From: Cruorifilaria tuberocauda
Taxonomy: Eukaryota > Nematoda > Chromadorea > Rhabditida > Onchocercidae
Length of the DNA: 64,000 nt
Direction of reading: 5' to 3'
Assembly: GCA_013365365.1 (NCBI GenBank)
Contig: JABVXU010000232.1
Coordinates: forward strand, 21,160-85,159
Made by a program: the position numbers and the translations under genes
Shown: positions 13,501 to 28,200 of the stretch, piece after piece
Numbering within the stretch: position 1 is the first letter of the stretch
Layout: the number at the start of each line of letters is the position of its first letter
Notes under the pieces: generated by a model
Told to the model about the DNA's origin: nothing
The model's database searches: none
What the model saw: only the letters and a program-made list of their open reading frames with translations

Positions 13501-13636
13501 TAACTTATTTTAGGTTCTAATACAGTTATTAGTATGCTTATATCGAAATCGGAATTCTACGGAAAGTTTATTTACGAGAGACGATTGTCTGCAAATTCAC
13601 TATCATCCTACTTCATCATCCGATTTTTTCTCTTAA
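10503..13636 (+). CDS. Unrecognised single-pass type I membrane protein (eight exons)
   Basis: Exons: 10503-10705, 10977-11080, 11296-11420, 11810-12022, 12499-12701, 13003-13120 (or to 13177), 13262-13321 and 13514-13636. Phases match at every junction (2, 1, 0, 0, 2, 0, 0), giving 382 residues with the shorter exon 6. The product starts with a signal peptide (MDASFVLLIFPTLFGDFVYS), has a roughly 300-residue ectodomain with scattered cysteines and N-glycosylation sites (for example NVT, NCS), then a membrane helix spread over the last two exons (GITALIFLLLL then VLIQLLVCLY) and a short tail after RNRN. Several segments alternate short beta-like strands with polar turns (SEERMLYVL, KIILYSIPY), so a beta-propeller-like ectodomain is possible but is inference. 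The link between exons 6 and 7 is the weak point: the only in-phase GT donor is GTTAGC at 13121, while a GC donor at 13178 is also possible. No family was recognised. Confidence 0.72.
12044..12063. repeat. (CT)n microsatellite in intron 4
   Basis: CTCTCT tract just after the exon 4 donor of the membrane-protein gene. It makes a false open frame extending past the exon. Confidence 0.85.
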
Positions 13637-13699
13637 TTTTGAAAACTTTTACAATTAGTGAATTCTAATGTATTAAGGTAATTTGTGTGCCTTAAATTA

Positions 13700-15000
13700 A
13701 GAAACTGCTAATTTTGTACTTTTTGTCAATACACTCTAAGGTATGCTTCCATCCTATTCTGATTTAATAATTGTAAATATGTTTTAATTAAAGCGTTTAA
13801 CGCAAATAAGTTTTCATAAAATCTTAAACTAGAATATAATTTATGAATACAATTTGATAATTTTAAATAATTTTTTCTTCTCCTTATAATTCATATTCAT
13901 TAAGTTATAAAAATTTTGAATTAATTCACATTTTACAATGATTCTATTAATTTAATACTAAATTTACAGTATAAAAATCTATTAGAAATCATTTCTGTCA
14001 ATCAATTCGAAGTATTTCAATGTACTTTTTGCCTCTCTCGTTATCTATACTTATTTGTTGTAATTTGATTATCAGTTCATTCCTATCAGCCTTTCAGTTT
14101 TCCGTTATTGTATGTTATAATTAATGTAATACCTCGAGGGAAACGGAATTGGAAATTTCCGGTCAATTTAATTTTATACCAATAACTTAGTATATGGTAT
14201 CATTTTTTCACTGCTAATTTATTTCTACAACCTAATGAGTTTTTCTCTCTACCTCTCTCTCTCGCTTTTTCTTTCATGGAATAGTTAATTCATATTTCTG
14301 TAAATATGATTTAAATAGGTCTCATTCTCACTTCAAATTTTTTCAATTATTAGATAAATTAGTAAACTTTTAAATATAACTCCAATCTTTCTTTTCTCTC
14401 TTCTCAAAATATGATTTAAAATATGTTTTTATTTTCATTTCAAACTTCCAGTCATTAAGTAAATTAATAACTTCGAGAGGAATGACTGTAGAAATATTGT
14501 TCCTGTCAATTGTTCAATTGTTTATATAAATTTAGTCATGTTAATTTGCTTTTAAAGTTTAATTACAAATTAAAGAAGTAAAAGTTTTCATTGTGAAATA
14601 AATTCATAATCATTTTTCTTTTTTTGATTTTTTCACAAAAAAGTCGAAAAATGAAAAATTAAAAAGAAAGAAAGAACTGTTAGCGTGCTTGCGAGAGTAC
14701 AATCTCGTCATTTTGATTAAACAGTTGACTTCGTTTACATTTTTTCTTAAAACAATTAACCGTTCTTTGTGATAACCTGTTGATTGACCTGAAATACCTG
14801 ACATGTCTCTCTCAAACTGAAAGACCTTCGAAATCAGAGAAGTAAGAATCAATAAATTATCTAAAGGACAAACTGAGAGTTCAAGCATTTAATTTTTGTT
14901 GTATCGCACTTTGAAATATCGGTATTTTTAACAAACGAGTAATACAAGAACAGTTTCAAAGGCTGATAAAACGAATTCTTATTAGAAAATCTAGAACGGC
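13700..15000. other. Downstream flank, no gene seen
   Basis: A+T-rich DNA with CT-rich tracts (around 14245-14275). Some minus-strand frames are open, but no motif or splice-linked exon pair supports them. Confidence 0.45.
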
Positions 15001-15001
15001 A

Positions 15002-15085
15002 TGAAATCCGGTTTGCATCCATCCGGAAAATATATTGGCTGAATTTCCAGCTGATAATTCTCATGGATGATTGGCTCATTGAACT
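15002..15085 (-). pseudogene. Possible isolated exon or gene relic
   Basis: After an acceptor-like ATAAATACAG on the minus strand, a frame without stops reads FNEPIIHENYQLEIQPIYF and on through PDGCKPDFMPF to a stop. Codon use and residue mix look more coding-like than the neighbourhood. No partner exon was found upstream on the minus strand, and no family was recognised. It may be a relic or chance. Confidence 0.2.
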
Positions 15086-15124
15086 GTATTTATTCTAATA
15101 TTTGGTCGTTTTAATGATACAGCA

Positions 15125-15271
15125 GGGATATGTTACTCTTTGATTTTTTTATGGCTCAAATATTTCATCTTTTTCAATTTTTTCCTTTTTCTCTCTCTCT
15201 CTCTCTTTCTCTGTCTCCCTGAAAACATCTAATCGTATGATTTAGAAAAAATCAAAGAGCAACATATTCCC
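15125..15271. repeat. Inverted repeat, 26-bp arms with a 95-bp loop
   Basis: The left arm GGGATATGTTACTCTTTGAT (15125 onward) pairs with the right arm ending at 15271, whose complement reads GGGAATATGTTGCTCTTTGA. One base is inserted and one differs. The loop contains a CT microsatellite. It could form a hairpin in RNA or be the ends of a small non-autonomous transposon. No target duplication is evident. Confidence 0.7.
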
Positions 15272-16299
15272 ATTATTCGATTTTCATTTATGGCAGATCA
15301 CAATTGATTGCCAGCGATCGAATCGAATTTAGAAAATTTTGATGATAATTGTGGTGGAGAAAAAAGAAGAATTGATCAAATAGTTGAACCTCCAGAATGC
15401 AATTATCAGTGAGATAATCAATGGTTAACGGATAAATTGATTTCGGAATAACGAAATATAATTTTTGGATGTCAAATCATCCAAAAAGGTTCGAAATTCT
15501 AAGCCTTATTCAAAAAATTCAATTAATAATGTTTGGAATTTTGAGATGTTTTCAATGAAATTAAAATCTTTTTGAAAATTAAAGTAACTGTTATGAAAAA
15601 TAAAGTTTCTAAAATTTATTTGAATAGAATGACTTCCTAAATTTTTGATAATTTAATGAAATGTAAAAATTCAATCAATTACTGTGAAAATTCAATTAAT
15701 TATTTAATTTGAAGTATTTTAATGGATTACAAAGTTAATCAGGTAATTCGGAACAAAATTTGCTCATATTTCAAAGCATTCCTCTTTTGATCTGTCCTGA
15801 AATTGCGCATAATTCGATAGAAAAATAAATAAAACTATTAAATAATTGAAATATTTTTTAAATTGATATTCTTTTTCCTTTTTTAAATGAAGTCTTTTTC
15901 TTTTCGTCAATGTAAATTTTAGAATTTCATTTTTCCATTTCTTTTTATTTCATGCATTTCTCCAACAAGCAAAAATGCTTTTATCACTTGCTTACTAGAA
16001 AAAATTAAAATATTACTTAAAGGAACGATTATCATTTTTATCAGTTTTTTCTTCGTCAACTTCCCCTAACTTCCATTAACTTGAAAGTAGTGGTGGACTA
16101 TTTGAACAGCTACAAAGATTTCTCAGCAAAGGACATTCCATTCAATCACTCCACTGAAATTCACATCCAATCATTTGTGTTAAATTTTGTTTCACATTGT
16201 TCGATCAAATTTATTATCCATTTTGATGGATTGAATTCTTTTATTTTGTTTGATCCATATTTGTTATAATAGATCGGTGATAATAAAAATCTCTTTCGA

Positions 16300-19200
16300 C
16301 CTCTTTTACAGCGAGAGATAGTGCCTTTGTTAAATTAGTCTTAATTTAATTGTTCTTATTGATAACACTATCAATAATTGATATTCAGGTTTGTTTGATA
16401 ATGACAACAACAATGATAAAAGAAATTCCATTCATTTAACAAATAAATTTTTACCCAAAGAAATTAATTAATTGGCAAAATAATAAACTTTTTCTCTCTT
16501 TTTTTTCTTTTTGCATTTTTCAAATTTTCGCAAATTTTTTTTGTGTTTTTTCGAAAAAAGAGCACAAAATTAGTAAAATCAAGATTATCAAATTACATTT
16601 TTGAATGGAATAGAATATTCGAAAACAATTTTTGGAAATAATTAATTTAAATGAAAAAGATTAAGTGAATAAAGTATTCCATACAAGTACAAATAATCAT
16701 GATATAATCCAGCAGAACTTGTTGGATTTGTTTTCGATTTAAATTGCACATACAGTTTCAAATAAATGCATGCAACACTGTGATTGATTTCATATCATAA
16801 TTATTGCTATTACTATATCACCTATGATTAGGTGGATAAAAGCAATAAATGAATGTTTCATTTCGTCAGCTATGTCTCGAAATTAGAGATTTATTTGAAA
16901 ATTAAAATTTCAGATCAGAGGGAGAAATATGTTAGGAGACTATTTCATTTCTTAAACAGAATTTGGCTATTTTCAGAAAGAAGAAAAAGAGAGTGGAAAC
17001 AATGGTTTTTATCACCAAGAAACTGATAAAATTTGATTTTATTTCCCCAATTGATAAAATAGAATATTTAACATTTGTTTTATGATTATTTAGAATTTAA
17101 TGCAAAAAGCAGTAAGTATTTTTGAATCTTTTTTTGAGTTTGAGTTTTCTAAGCAAAAGAAAAGAGTAAATAGGAAGACGAATTCAACAAGCTATATGAT
17201 ATATGGTAAATAATCAAACTTGTCTGAATATCAATATCCGTTGAAATAGAAGGTGAGATAAGCACACATGCATGAACCATTCGACCGACTTTTTCGATAT
17301 TTTAAATCAAAACAATCTATTTAATTTTTCAATACTTGAATTTTTCATACTAATTTAAGCGATTCAAGAATTTGATACCAAATCTCTCAGAGTGTATAAT
17401 GGTCGATCAATAATTAAATTCATTTAGGCTTTTCAATTCTACAGAGTTAAGCAGTAATAATACCATTCATTTCTGAGTTATCAGGTAAAAATATGTTGAG
17501 AATTTATATTTTTATTATTTTTTTTTATCCCAACGACAGTAATATATTATTTTCCTTTGAGGAAATTTTATGAAAATTGAATTTCTAAAGATTTTTTCTC
17601 AGAATTACAGAAGTGCTTGATAGATTAATTATTGCAATAACTGTAATCTTATTCATGCTACTATCATTGATATAAGCAGTAATAATGAATTATTATGAGC
17701 TGATAGGTTGGAAGTATTGTATTTTAATTACTGGAATAATTCCACCGTAATTACCGAATAATCCTGATATTTACATAACGAATTTAAGCAGCACTCAATT
17801 TGTCCTATTTTAACATTTGTTCTATTTGCTCATTCCGGAAGGCGCTTTTTTCCTGATTTACAATTCATATTCTCCCGTAGAAATAGCTATTGTACGATAT
17901 GACAGTCATTATTACCATTGATCATCTGGAAATGAAATGACCTAATTTTATCGTCCGTATCCAGCACAAAATATATCAGTAATTGTGTTCCTAACCTACA
18001 ATATCGCTTCTAATATCGCTCAGCATTATTTCATGATACTATTAATTTCTTTAATTACAATGTTCGTTTATTTGTTTCCTTGTTTGTTTGATTGAATAAC
18101 TCATAAAAAACGATTTGTAATTTACAAATAGTTAAATACAATGAATGTCGATTAACTGGAATCATCGTTATTTAGTGATAAATTGGAATTATTATTATGA
18201 TTGAATTTTTAATTCGTAATAATAATTCGCTCCATTTTGTAGCGATTACTCTTTCCATTATTGATTCCAACTATGATCTTTAGATTATTCTTGTCAAGGA
18301 AAAAAATCTGAAATCAAATTTTCTGCTAATTTACTTTATTTTCTAAATATTTGTAAATGACGAATTATTTTATAGCAATACATCATTTGTAATAAAATCC
18401 CTGACATTTTCGCAATTTTATTAGCCAAAAAAAGAAAATTTTGGTCATTGACCCTTTTAAGTATTACTTTTTAAAATACTTGTAATTATTAGATTTATTC
18501 CACCGAATTCAATAATTGCTAAAGGAAATTGCCTGAAAATTGAAATTATACGATTAGCAATCCACCGTGGAATTGTCAATAATTATCAATTAATTCAAAA
18601 TTATAAAATTGATAAAATTAATTACTTCGCATATACTATGCCCAATGATATGAAGTTGAAAAAGCTAAAAAAGAGGTATGATCTTTGACCTTCGTGGTGT
18701 TCAGGTATACACTGATTGGAATTTATGAATATTAATGGTTAAAGATAATTTCGTTGAGTGCCATCAATGAATGAATGAAACTTCGATATTTAATAATTAT
18801 TTAATAATTGGAAATGCATATGCTATAATTAACATGCATTTATTTTCGTTCTATGCATGTGAGTAACGACATCATCAGAAATCTTCATTTCCAATGATAA
18901 CCGGAACAATGGTGCTTTAATGATAACCGGAAAATTGGTTATCAAAAATTCCTCTCTTCGGGCAAAACATTAACCAGTTTTCTTTTTATATTTCATTCTT
19001 GCATAATGTCTATTTTAAAGATATAAATATGTATTATATCTTTTATTTGTTTTGAATTTCTCATCAAAATATATTTTATTGAAATTTCTGAGATAAAAAA
19101 TAATCTTAATTGAAAATAAATATAATTTGTTTGCTTAACATAATTATTGATTGAATCGATTGGAGATTGTATTTAACTGACCATCATAATTTTGAAATCA

Positions 19201-22200
19201 ATTAGGAAAAAAGTGTTTTGTTTTTCAGATATTTCCATTGCTAAAGCACATTTCTACTTCATTAAAATGTTAAGCAACAAATGCTATCAGTGCTTTTCAC
19301 TGGAATCCAATAGAATACGTTAAGCTAATAAATGCCATGAAGAAGAAAATTTGCAAGAACTTAGTAAGGAAGGAAGAAATAATTTTGTAGTTTATAGGTC
19401 ATTTCCTAAAAAGAATTTTTTTTTTGCTTTAAAAATGACGAAATGAAATAAGAAAAGTTTTGAAAATACCTAGGTAAATATAAGGAAAAAGTTTTTTTCT
19501 TCTCGTTAAATTCCATAATTTTTGAAAAATTATTTCAATTAATTCTAAAAACGTTTCTTACTTTTTTGTAAAAATTTCAAATTTTTATTAAGCTAGAAAA
19601 GAATACTTTATTAAATTTGAATTGTTAAGATGAAAAGTTCCGGAAAATGAAAATGATCGTCATTTTCGTAGTTCGAATGAGAGAATCGTTAGAGGAATAT
19701 TTGAGGATAGCAGTAAGAAAGAGAATCGGAATCGGAAACGTAATAAAATTAGATTAATAGAAAACGTATTTCCAGTCGGAAACATATCCATACTAAAGTG
19801 GTTTTCATTCAATAAATTGCTTTTTTGAAATTTTTTCTCCGGAAAAAAGTGCCATTCCTATTCGTCCGGTTTTCTTTTAAATTTCTTGTATTTTATTTAT
19901 TTTCGAATTGAAATATTATTATTACATAATCGGAACAATATTTCTACTAGGGAAAGTTGAAGCTTCAAATTAACTTTTCAGAGATTAGAATTGAATAATT
20001 TAAGAGAGAGAGAGAGAAAGTAGGAAGAAGAATGCTTCAGTATGTAAATAATTAAATTGATTATTAATTACTCATTCACATTTTTCCCCTTTCTGTCCTC
20101 ATATCTTTAAATTATTCATATTGGAAATTTCATTTAATTCAATAAAATATGAAATGTGCAATATCCTGCACTTTCCGTTTACTGTTACTTCATAACTTTT
20201 TTTAAAATTATTTCCTTAAAGTTTTTATACTTTTAATTTATTAACAAATAACTAATGAATTGTTAGCTCAATTTTTAACTTCAAAAATTTCTATGTCACG
20301 TTTACCTACCCATTTTTATTAAATCAATCTACTATCAACTGTGCAATTATCATCTTTTGCATACCTGATAATATATCCTTAAACTTTACTGTTCTTTTTC
20401 TGACAAAATTTATTTAGTGAAAATGATTGGTGCATTAATCTTTCTATATTCCAAATTTCACCAATTCATGCATATGTTTTTGACAAATGATATCTATCAA
20501 GAGATTTCAAATCTTCCAATAAAATAAGTATTAAACCTCTTTAACTATTGTTGATAATTTATTATCATGATATCGTAGCAAACTTTAAAAAATAAAAAAA
20601 CTTTAAAAGCATTTGTTAATGTGTTAATTAATGGATTAATTTAGATTCTGCTTTTACCGATACAGTAATTTTTGTATAGTAAAGTTATCCGAACTATTTC
20701 TGCTAAAATGAAAAGATTTTAATATGATATGTGATAGGTGCATAGTGTTATCATACAATTATTTAACAATATCAAATTTAGGTATAAATTATCATGAGAA
20801 GTGATGATAGCACGTGAATGATAGTTTTTAGACACAGAGAAAGAGCAGTGATAATTTTGAAGTGATTCGATCAGTAATATGGCGATTGCATGCATGGATG
20901 AAATCAGTGGAAGGAAGAGTAGGCGGAAGTTACTGACTGTTACACCAATTTTACCTATCAATTTACCGGTTTTTTCCATATTTATGATTTTAAACGATTT
21001 CATATCTTAGAGATATTTTTGGTGATATGATAGAAAGAGGAAAAACACGTAAAGGTTAAGAAAATGGAATAAAAAGAAAAGAAGAAAAGATAGGTCAAAT
21101 TAGATAAATTTGAAATGACAATGTATTTTACAGCATTTTCAAGAAAATTAATCGTACTGAGAATCAGTACGGTACTGGTCATTTCATTTTTTTCTCACTC
21201 CTTCATGTCTATTCTAAATTTGACTGATCGAAAGATTTTAAAAAACTATTGACAAACTTGATATTTTTAAATTTGATACTGCAAAAAAGAAATAAGGTAT
21301 CTTATGTTTCGTGTTTATAACTGATTTTTGAAAGTTTGATAAATATTCATGATTTTAATTTCGTGGAAGAATGAAAATTTCTACGGTTCGATTGAATATT
21401 CTGTATTACGGTCATTCCACTTATCGTTTTCTCATGATTTGTTTGTAATATCTTGTAATCATACAATCAAACTAATTAAAAACTTTTAATCACCTACGTA
21501 AAACTTATCAGAAACTTTAATGATGTATGTGAAATTGATGATCATGGCTTCTGATAAGTTTAGTAATTAGACAAAATGCATAAATGATATGATGAACGGA
21601 AAACTTTTCTATTAATTTTTCATTTTTAACAAATTTTTTAAATCAATTCAATTCTTAATTTTTAATTTATTGATATACAATTTAATTTCGACTCTATTTG
21701 AGAAACATTCGTTCCAATCATTCACGTGCAAAAATCAATTGATTAAATGTCCGATCAACCACTTGTAGTAACACTTAACCTTTCAACAAAGTGCACACAA
21801 AAAAAAACTCATATAAAAAATTATTTTTCAACAATTACTACAACTGATAGGATTGGTAATAATATTTTATTTGTTACCTGTTTAAATATTATCCGTCGTG
21901 AGCAATTTTTCCCATTGTTCATTTACTTCAACATTGGAGTGCTTCTATTTCAAAAATGAAGTCAAATATGAAATGTAAATCATTATTATTATTATTATTC
22001 TTATTGTTAGGCTATTGAAATTTGTTTAAATAATACACAAATGAGAAAGGAATATATTGGAAATTTATTGTTGCTTATTTAAATTGATTAGCACAATTAT
22101 GAATTGATAATCTATTCATATTTTTCAAAGTCAAAATTTGATAGTATCTTAATTGTAAAGAATGCAATTGCCATCATTACTACAATTGCTATAATTCGTA

Positions 22201-25200
22201 AAATGATGGCACAAATAATTAGGTTTCTTTGCACAGATTTAAAGTGCAAATTTTGAAATTCAATTCTTTCTATTCCTGTTCTCCATTCGTTTTGATATGC
22301 TATTTACTGTCTTTTAGAAATAAACTAAACCTTGCAGTAATTTCATCTTCTTTAAACTTGAATAAATTAAAAATGAGAAACTTTAATGGTATAGTTGAAT
22401 TTGATCATTTTCATCTTACTTTAAAATCTTGGAATGCAACAGATATAACGAACTCATTGTTTTGTTTATTTCATTAAATTGCGGTATTTATTCACTTTGA
22501 ATATATCGCAGAATCATTATTGAAATATAAAATAACAAAAACATTATATACTAGTTTCTTTTCAAATGACTACTTGGATTTTAATTAATGAATGATATCA
22601 TAAATCTAATCACTTCATGATCTTTTCTTTCCTGCTAAAACGATAATTTCACAAATTCTAAAACATTTTGTTATTTCAATCGGAATAAACTAAGAGATGA
22701 AAAGCATACATTGAAATTTTGTTTTCGTTATGCTTCACTGAATAAATATTCATGCATTTGTTCCCTATTGTTATTTATTTATCGATGACAATTAATGATG
22801 ACAGTTAATAATATTAACTTTACTCTTTCAACCATTTACACTTTCGCTTTTATTTCTTTCTCTCGTTATAGTTTAAGAGTAAAAAAATAAATTGTTTAAG
22901 TTACAATTGCTATCAATAGTTTATTAAGAACTCATAAAATAATATTCATAATGAAATCTAGTATTATTGCTGAAAAGTATGCATGATTGATTATATGCAA
23001 TCATATTTATTAATTTTCAATGAAAACTTGTTTCTCTTTTGATCAATGTGACGATATCGATTTCTTATATATTTCAATTGAACGAAGTAAAACTTGATTA
23101 TGTCACAAATGTTTGCAGTGATAAAAATAGTTGATTACAATTATCAGAATTGCGTGTAGCTTTCAGAGCTACTGAAAATAATTGATAGTAAAGATTTCAC
23201 CCATCGATGGATAATAAATGAATATCGATTAAAATTCAAATTAATTGGTTTCTGCGATCAAATAAGAATATGTAATCAGTGATATCTGGTAAAACGATCA
23301 GTTTCCTTTATTAATTATTCATAGTTAATTTATAAGTATTGCTCGTTTACTTTAAAATTGAAAAGATATATTAAAAATCCTTAAAATTTTAATTCCGCTT
23401 ATGTATTGAAATTGATAGTATCAAATTAATTACACTCAAACTATCTTATCCTCAAATGATTCATCGAAATTTCGATAACTTTCCGTCCAGTATATTTAGA
23501 TCATTATCAATAAAATAATGCAAAAAAAGCAATAAAATGTTTTGGTATGAATGAAAAGGCAAATTGCCAAATTATCAAATTCAGTTATATGTCAATTATC
23601 AGCAATTAGCAGAGACAATTAATTATTCTCACTTGAAATGATTAATTCTCTTATATATTAATAAAACTATGCTAAATATTTTTTGATAAAGAAAATTAAT
23701 GATAGTAAAATAAAATATCATGCATGTGGTTCGTCCTCAACAGTTTCTTATCACTAATTTATTTAGTTTCTTATCACTAATTAACTTATCATTTATAATG
23801 AAAGTTTTTAATTTGAAAAAAAGCATAATTGGACAGAAAATTTTTGAACAAATTGAATGAAAGTTTATTTTTAAAAAAAGGGAAAGGTGGAGAGACAAAG
23901 TTTTTGAGGAAAGTTTGATATTATTTATTAGAAATAATATCAAAAAAGATATCATCAAAGTATGAGAATGAATGAAATAACATTTTATAGATTGATGAGA
24001 GATGAAAACAAAATAGTAATACACTGTTATTTACATTTTAACCTTTTTTTGATATTTATTTATATCAAATTTCATTATAAGCATAAAGTGGTAAACAAAT
24101 TTGTGATGCTTTTCCCACTTTTACTGTTCTTTTGTTTTTCCTTCTAGCTTATTTATCTTTTGCTAATTATCATTTCATTAATTGAAATGATTTTGATTTA
24201 CTCAGGTAAATTTGATGATAATTCTTTCAGTGCATTCGTTTAGAATAGCAAGAAAAAAGCTCTTATTAACTAACTCATTACTTTTTTTTCTTTTATGCAT
24301 ATTTGTTTGTTTTCTTAATTTAATTTATGTTTTCAACATTTTACCCATATATGATAAAATAAGAATTAGTTAAGTTATTCAGAATTTGAATGCATTTTAA
24401 AAAAGCAATTAAATTGAATTAAAATATAATTTGATTTATTAATAATGAAAAATTAAACACAAAAATGATGGAAAAGAGAAATGAAAAACGCATGAAATGA
24501 TAATCGTTTCATTTTCTTTTTTAATAGACATAATTTCTAAACAACTTTTTTTCTCCATTTTCATCAAAACATCATCCATAAGTGATTGTAATTGTTAATC
24601 GATAAAATGATAATTGTTACTGAATAGGAAATAAGTTTAAAAGGGTTGAAAGGAAATACAACGATTTCAGGTATATCGATCTCTTATGCAAAGCTCCGCA
24701 TTATCGCTTCTTTACTTCTATTTTTTGTTTTAAATTTTTGAGATGTCGCAAGCATCCCTTATCGAAACATTAAATGAACAAAGGTTAACCTTAAAAAAAT
24801 CAAATAATAATTCCAGTTAAATCCGAGTTTTCGAGATATTTGATCCTGACATATTAATAAATGATAGTAATTATGATGACTACTTCTCGTCATTATTATC
24901 AGTTTCATTCATTTAAAATCGTGAATATAATGAAATTATTTGATGATAAAATAAAATACATCAATTAATAAGAAATGTCACGTTGCTTCAAATGTTGAAA
25001 ATACAAGATTTCAAATTTTGTATTTATTCATTTTTACCGCTTCTAATTTCTTCTCATATTTTGTTGTAATATTTTGGAAATACTTTAAATTATTTTTACA
25101 ACCTAAATTTTACCAATGATATTATTAAATTTATTGAACTGAAATGTTTTCAATTGCTTCAAGCACTATTTAAATGATTTATACCATTTGACATATTAGC

Positions 25201-28200
25201 TAGTACTTAAGTACATATTTTGAACCAACGAGTAAACAGATTGAAGAAAATTGATCAAACAAGTTAGAATGTAAATTTCCGTGAAATACTAATATTTAGT
25301 TGTTTACAGGATCCACTTATGTCAACATCAAATTAAATATAAATATTACATTTCATACTATTTTCTTTCATTCTTCATACTTAATTATGTATTTTTAAAC
25401 AGTTAAAATATTTAATTAAAATCATTCATATACTCACAATATATTTGTTGATTGATCAATTTATTTGTTAACAGTAATATCGTAATATGATGAATGAATA
25501 TCATGATGATGGTTATATTCCAAAAAGCTATTAAATTGGTTAAAAACCAATTTATTTCCTGATTTTTTCAAATGTTGAAAGTACTGAAAGTCTTCATATT
25601 TTTGTTGCTTATAATTATGCTTAATTATAAACAATTTTTAATTACAACACGATTTCATGATAATGTTTTTTTCGTTTAAAAAGAAAAGAAAACATTTTCC
25701 AATAAATATTTCCGTCCTAATATTCCGTTCAATTTTTTTTTCGATAAAAAAATCTTTTCATAAATTTTGTCTTTTCAAATGAAAAATTTTTCATTAAATA
25801 TTTGAAGGATTTTGTTAGTTCGTTTAAGCAAATTTCTTCATTTCAAATTTATTTTATTATAAAAATAATATTTTCATTCTTCTGTAGAAACGATTAAAAT
25901 GTGGGAAAATGCATTTAATCCGTACAAAAATTCCACTTAATTCTTATTTGTTTGCTGCAAAGATACCCGAATGATTATTAAATGATAAATTTCTTTTTTC
26001 TAGCATCTTCTGAAGTGATTATATCTATCAGATACAACAAAATTGACAATACTCATTTGTTATCAATACTTTACTTCGCTTCATTACGCTAAGAAATAAA
26101 TGATAAATTAAGACAAAGTTTTACTTAGGCGTCATAGAGAAGAAAAGAAAGTATCGAGAAAAGTTTTTACTTTTCTCTAAATAGTATTTCTTGTTTCGTA
26201 ACGAATCCTATTGACAATGAATTTCAAATTTTCTTCTCTTCCCATTCACCCTCGTCCATCTTCATTATCTCGACTTCTAAAATTCTTCCGCATAATTTTC
26301 TTTTATAGTTTCTAAAAATTAAAATTATCTTTTATCAGTTTATCGTTTCACAATTTTTTTTCATTTCAAATAAAAGAATAACAGAAGGAAAAATCAATCT
26401 TACCTGTATGTTTCATTAAATTTAGATCGATCAAGAATTGAAAAAAAAAGTCAAAAGAAATACCGGAATTTCTCCTGTTCTCATCAAGTAAAGTTTTTTT
26501 CTCTTCTTTATTCTCTTTTTTTGTCGTCAAATTTTTTTTTCTTGGTCATATAAAGTTACCTTCAAAACGTGATTAACAGGATTTTTGCTGTCGGGAAAGT
26601 TAGAATCAAGTTTAGATTATTCAGTTTTTATTCTTTTTCTGAGATCTTTCGGAAAATCTTAATAATGGCATTTTGCAAATGAAGAAATAACAATAGAACA
26701 GGTCGATTCTTATGAATGCACATTCATTTACTATTATTGACCAAACGATGGAAATTTATTGGTAAATGATTTAATTGAAGCTAATTTCGATTCAATTTAG
26801 CAGAACCTGGAAGAAACGTTGATCGAATTTGATCAAATGATCCATTAATTAATTACAATAGTGTTTTCGATAAATCATTTTTCACTAAACAAATGTATTT
26901 TCAAAAAATTAACAATTTCGATTGATTTTTTTTTAGTACCAGAAATCATTCAAAATCAGAGTTTACAAATGTTGGCAAGGTTAATTAGAATTTTGTCAGG
27001 TGAAAAAGAATGTATGAAAATAATTTTCCGAAAAGTTTTTCTAACCTTGAATCGCAAATAACGATTAAAAATTCCTAAAATTCTCCAAAAATCTTTTTTG
27101 CATTTTAAATGAGTTTTCAAAAATTTTGATATTTCAAGAAACTTTCCAATCTCATATTCGTAATATGTCACCTTCATTTCACATCTTATCATTTACCATT
27201 TTGAAATTTATCATTACACATTAATATGTTTGATCGTTTGCATCATTCGATAGCAAACGGGTCGAAAGAGTTTCTTAAAATTTTAAAATTTTATAGATAA
27301 AATTAAATCAAATTCCATTCAGAATAATCGGTAAATATTATCTTAAAATATTTTTCAAATAAGTTTTCTGGCATTTTCATAATTTTTAATATTAATATGG
27401 TTTGTTGATTGGTTTCCATTAATTTAATTCCGCTTGATAAGTATTTATTTGATTATCTAATCGATATCACCTTCAAACTTTATCAGTTGTACATATTAAT
27501 CAATTTTAACAAATCTTCTTTGACTATAAGATTACAACACATTCATTTGATAAGCTTCATTCACAGAGAGAAAAGTTTCTACGATATTTTTGTAACATTA
27601 CAAGAGAAGGTCATTAGAAATCATTCATTGATCATTGATCTCCAATTTCCAGATAATTATTTATTCAAGATGTAACCTTTCACTAATTTTGGTTTTAATA
27701 AAATTCATTAGCTGACTTTTTTTTGTAAAATGTTACTTACCTTAAATTAAGGCTTCTTAACGTTATACTTTTTTATTTAGTTTCTTTACATGAAACGTAC
27801 AGAATTAAAAAATTGCCAATCAATTGTAAAATTAACTAATAAAATTATGGAAAAGCTTTAAAATTACAGTAATAAGCCTTTTTTCATAATTCAAAAATTT
27901 CACATTAATATAATTTGCTTAATAATTTCTCTTATTAATTAAATTTGAAAGAATTCAATACGTTAAAAATATTTGCTGCAGTTTATTTCAAGTGGAGAAT
28001 GTTTGGAAAAGTAAAGGAAATATTTCTTGAAGAAGAGAAAGCTGTCACTGGTATCACAAGTAATCCTAATATTTCAGTTATCAATGAAAATCTTTGACAA
28101 AATTAGTAAAAGTATTACTTCCGTTCTCTCCATCTTTCATTGTATCATTCATTTCTTGATCAAGTCCTTCTCAGATCCTGTTATAATCACTGTCTACCTT

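Noticed and set aside
20719..21182. Two adjacent hydrophobic minus-strand open frames that suggest a membrane protein
   Set aside because: Hydrophobicity is explained by T-rich codons. There are no conserved receptor or transporter residues and no splice sites joining the two.
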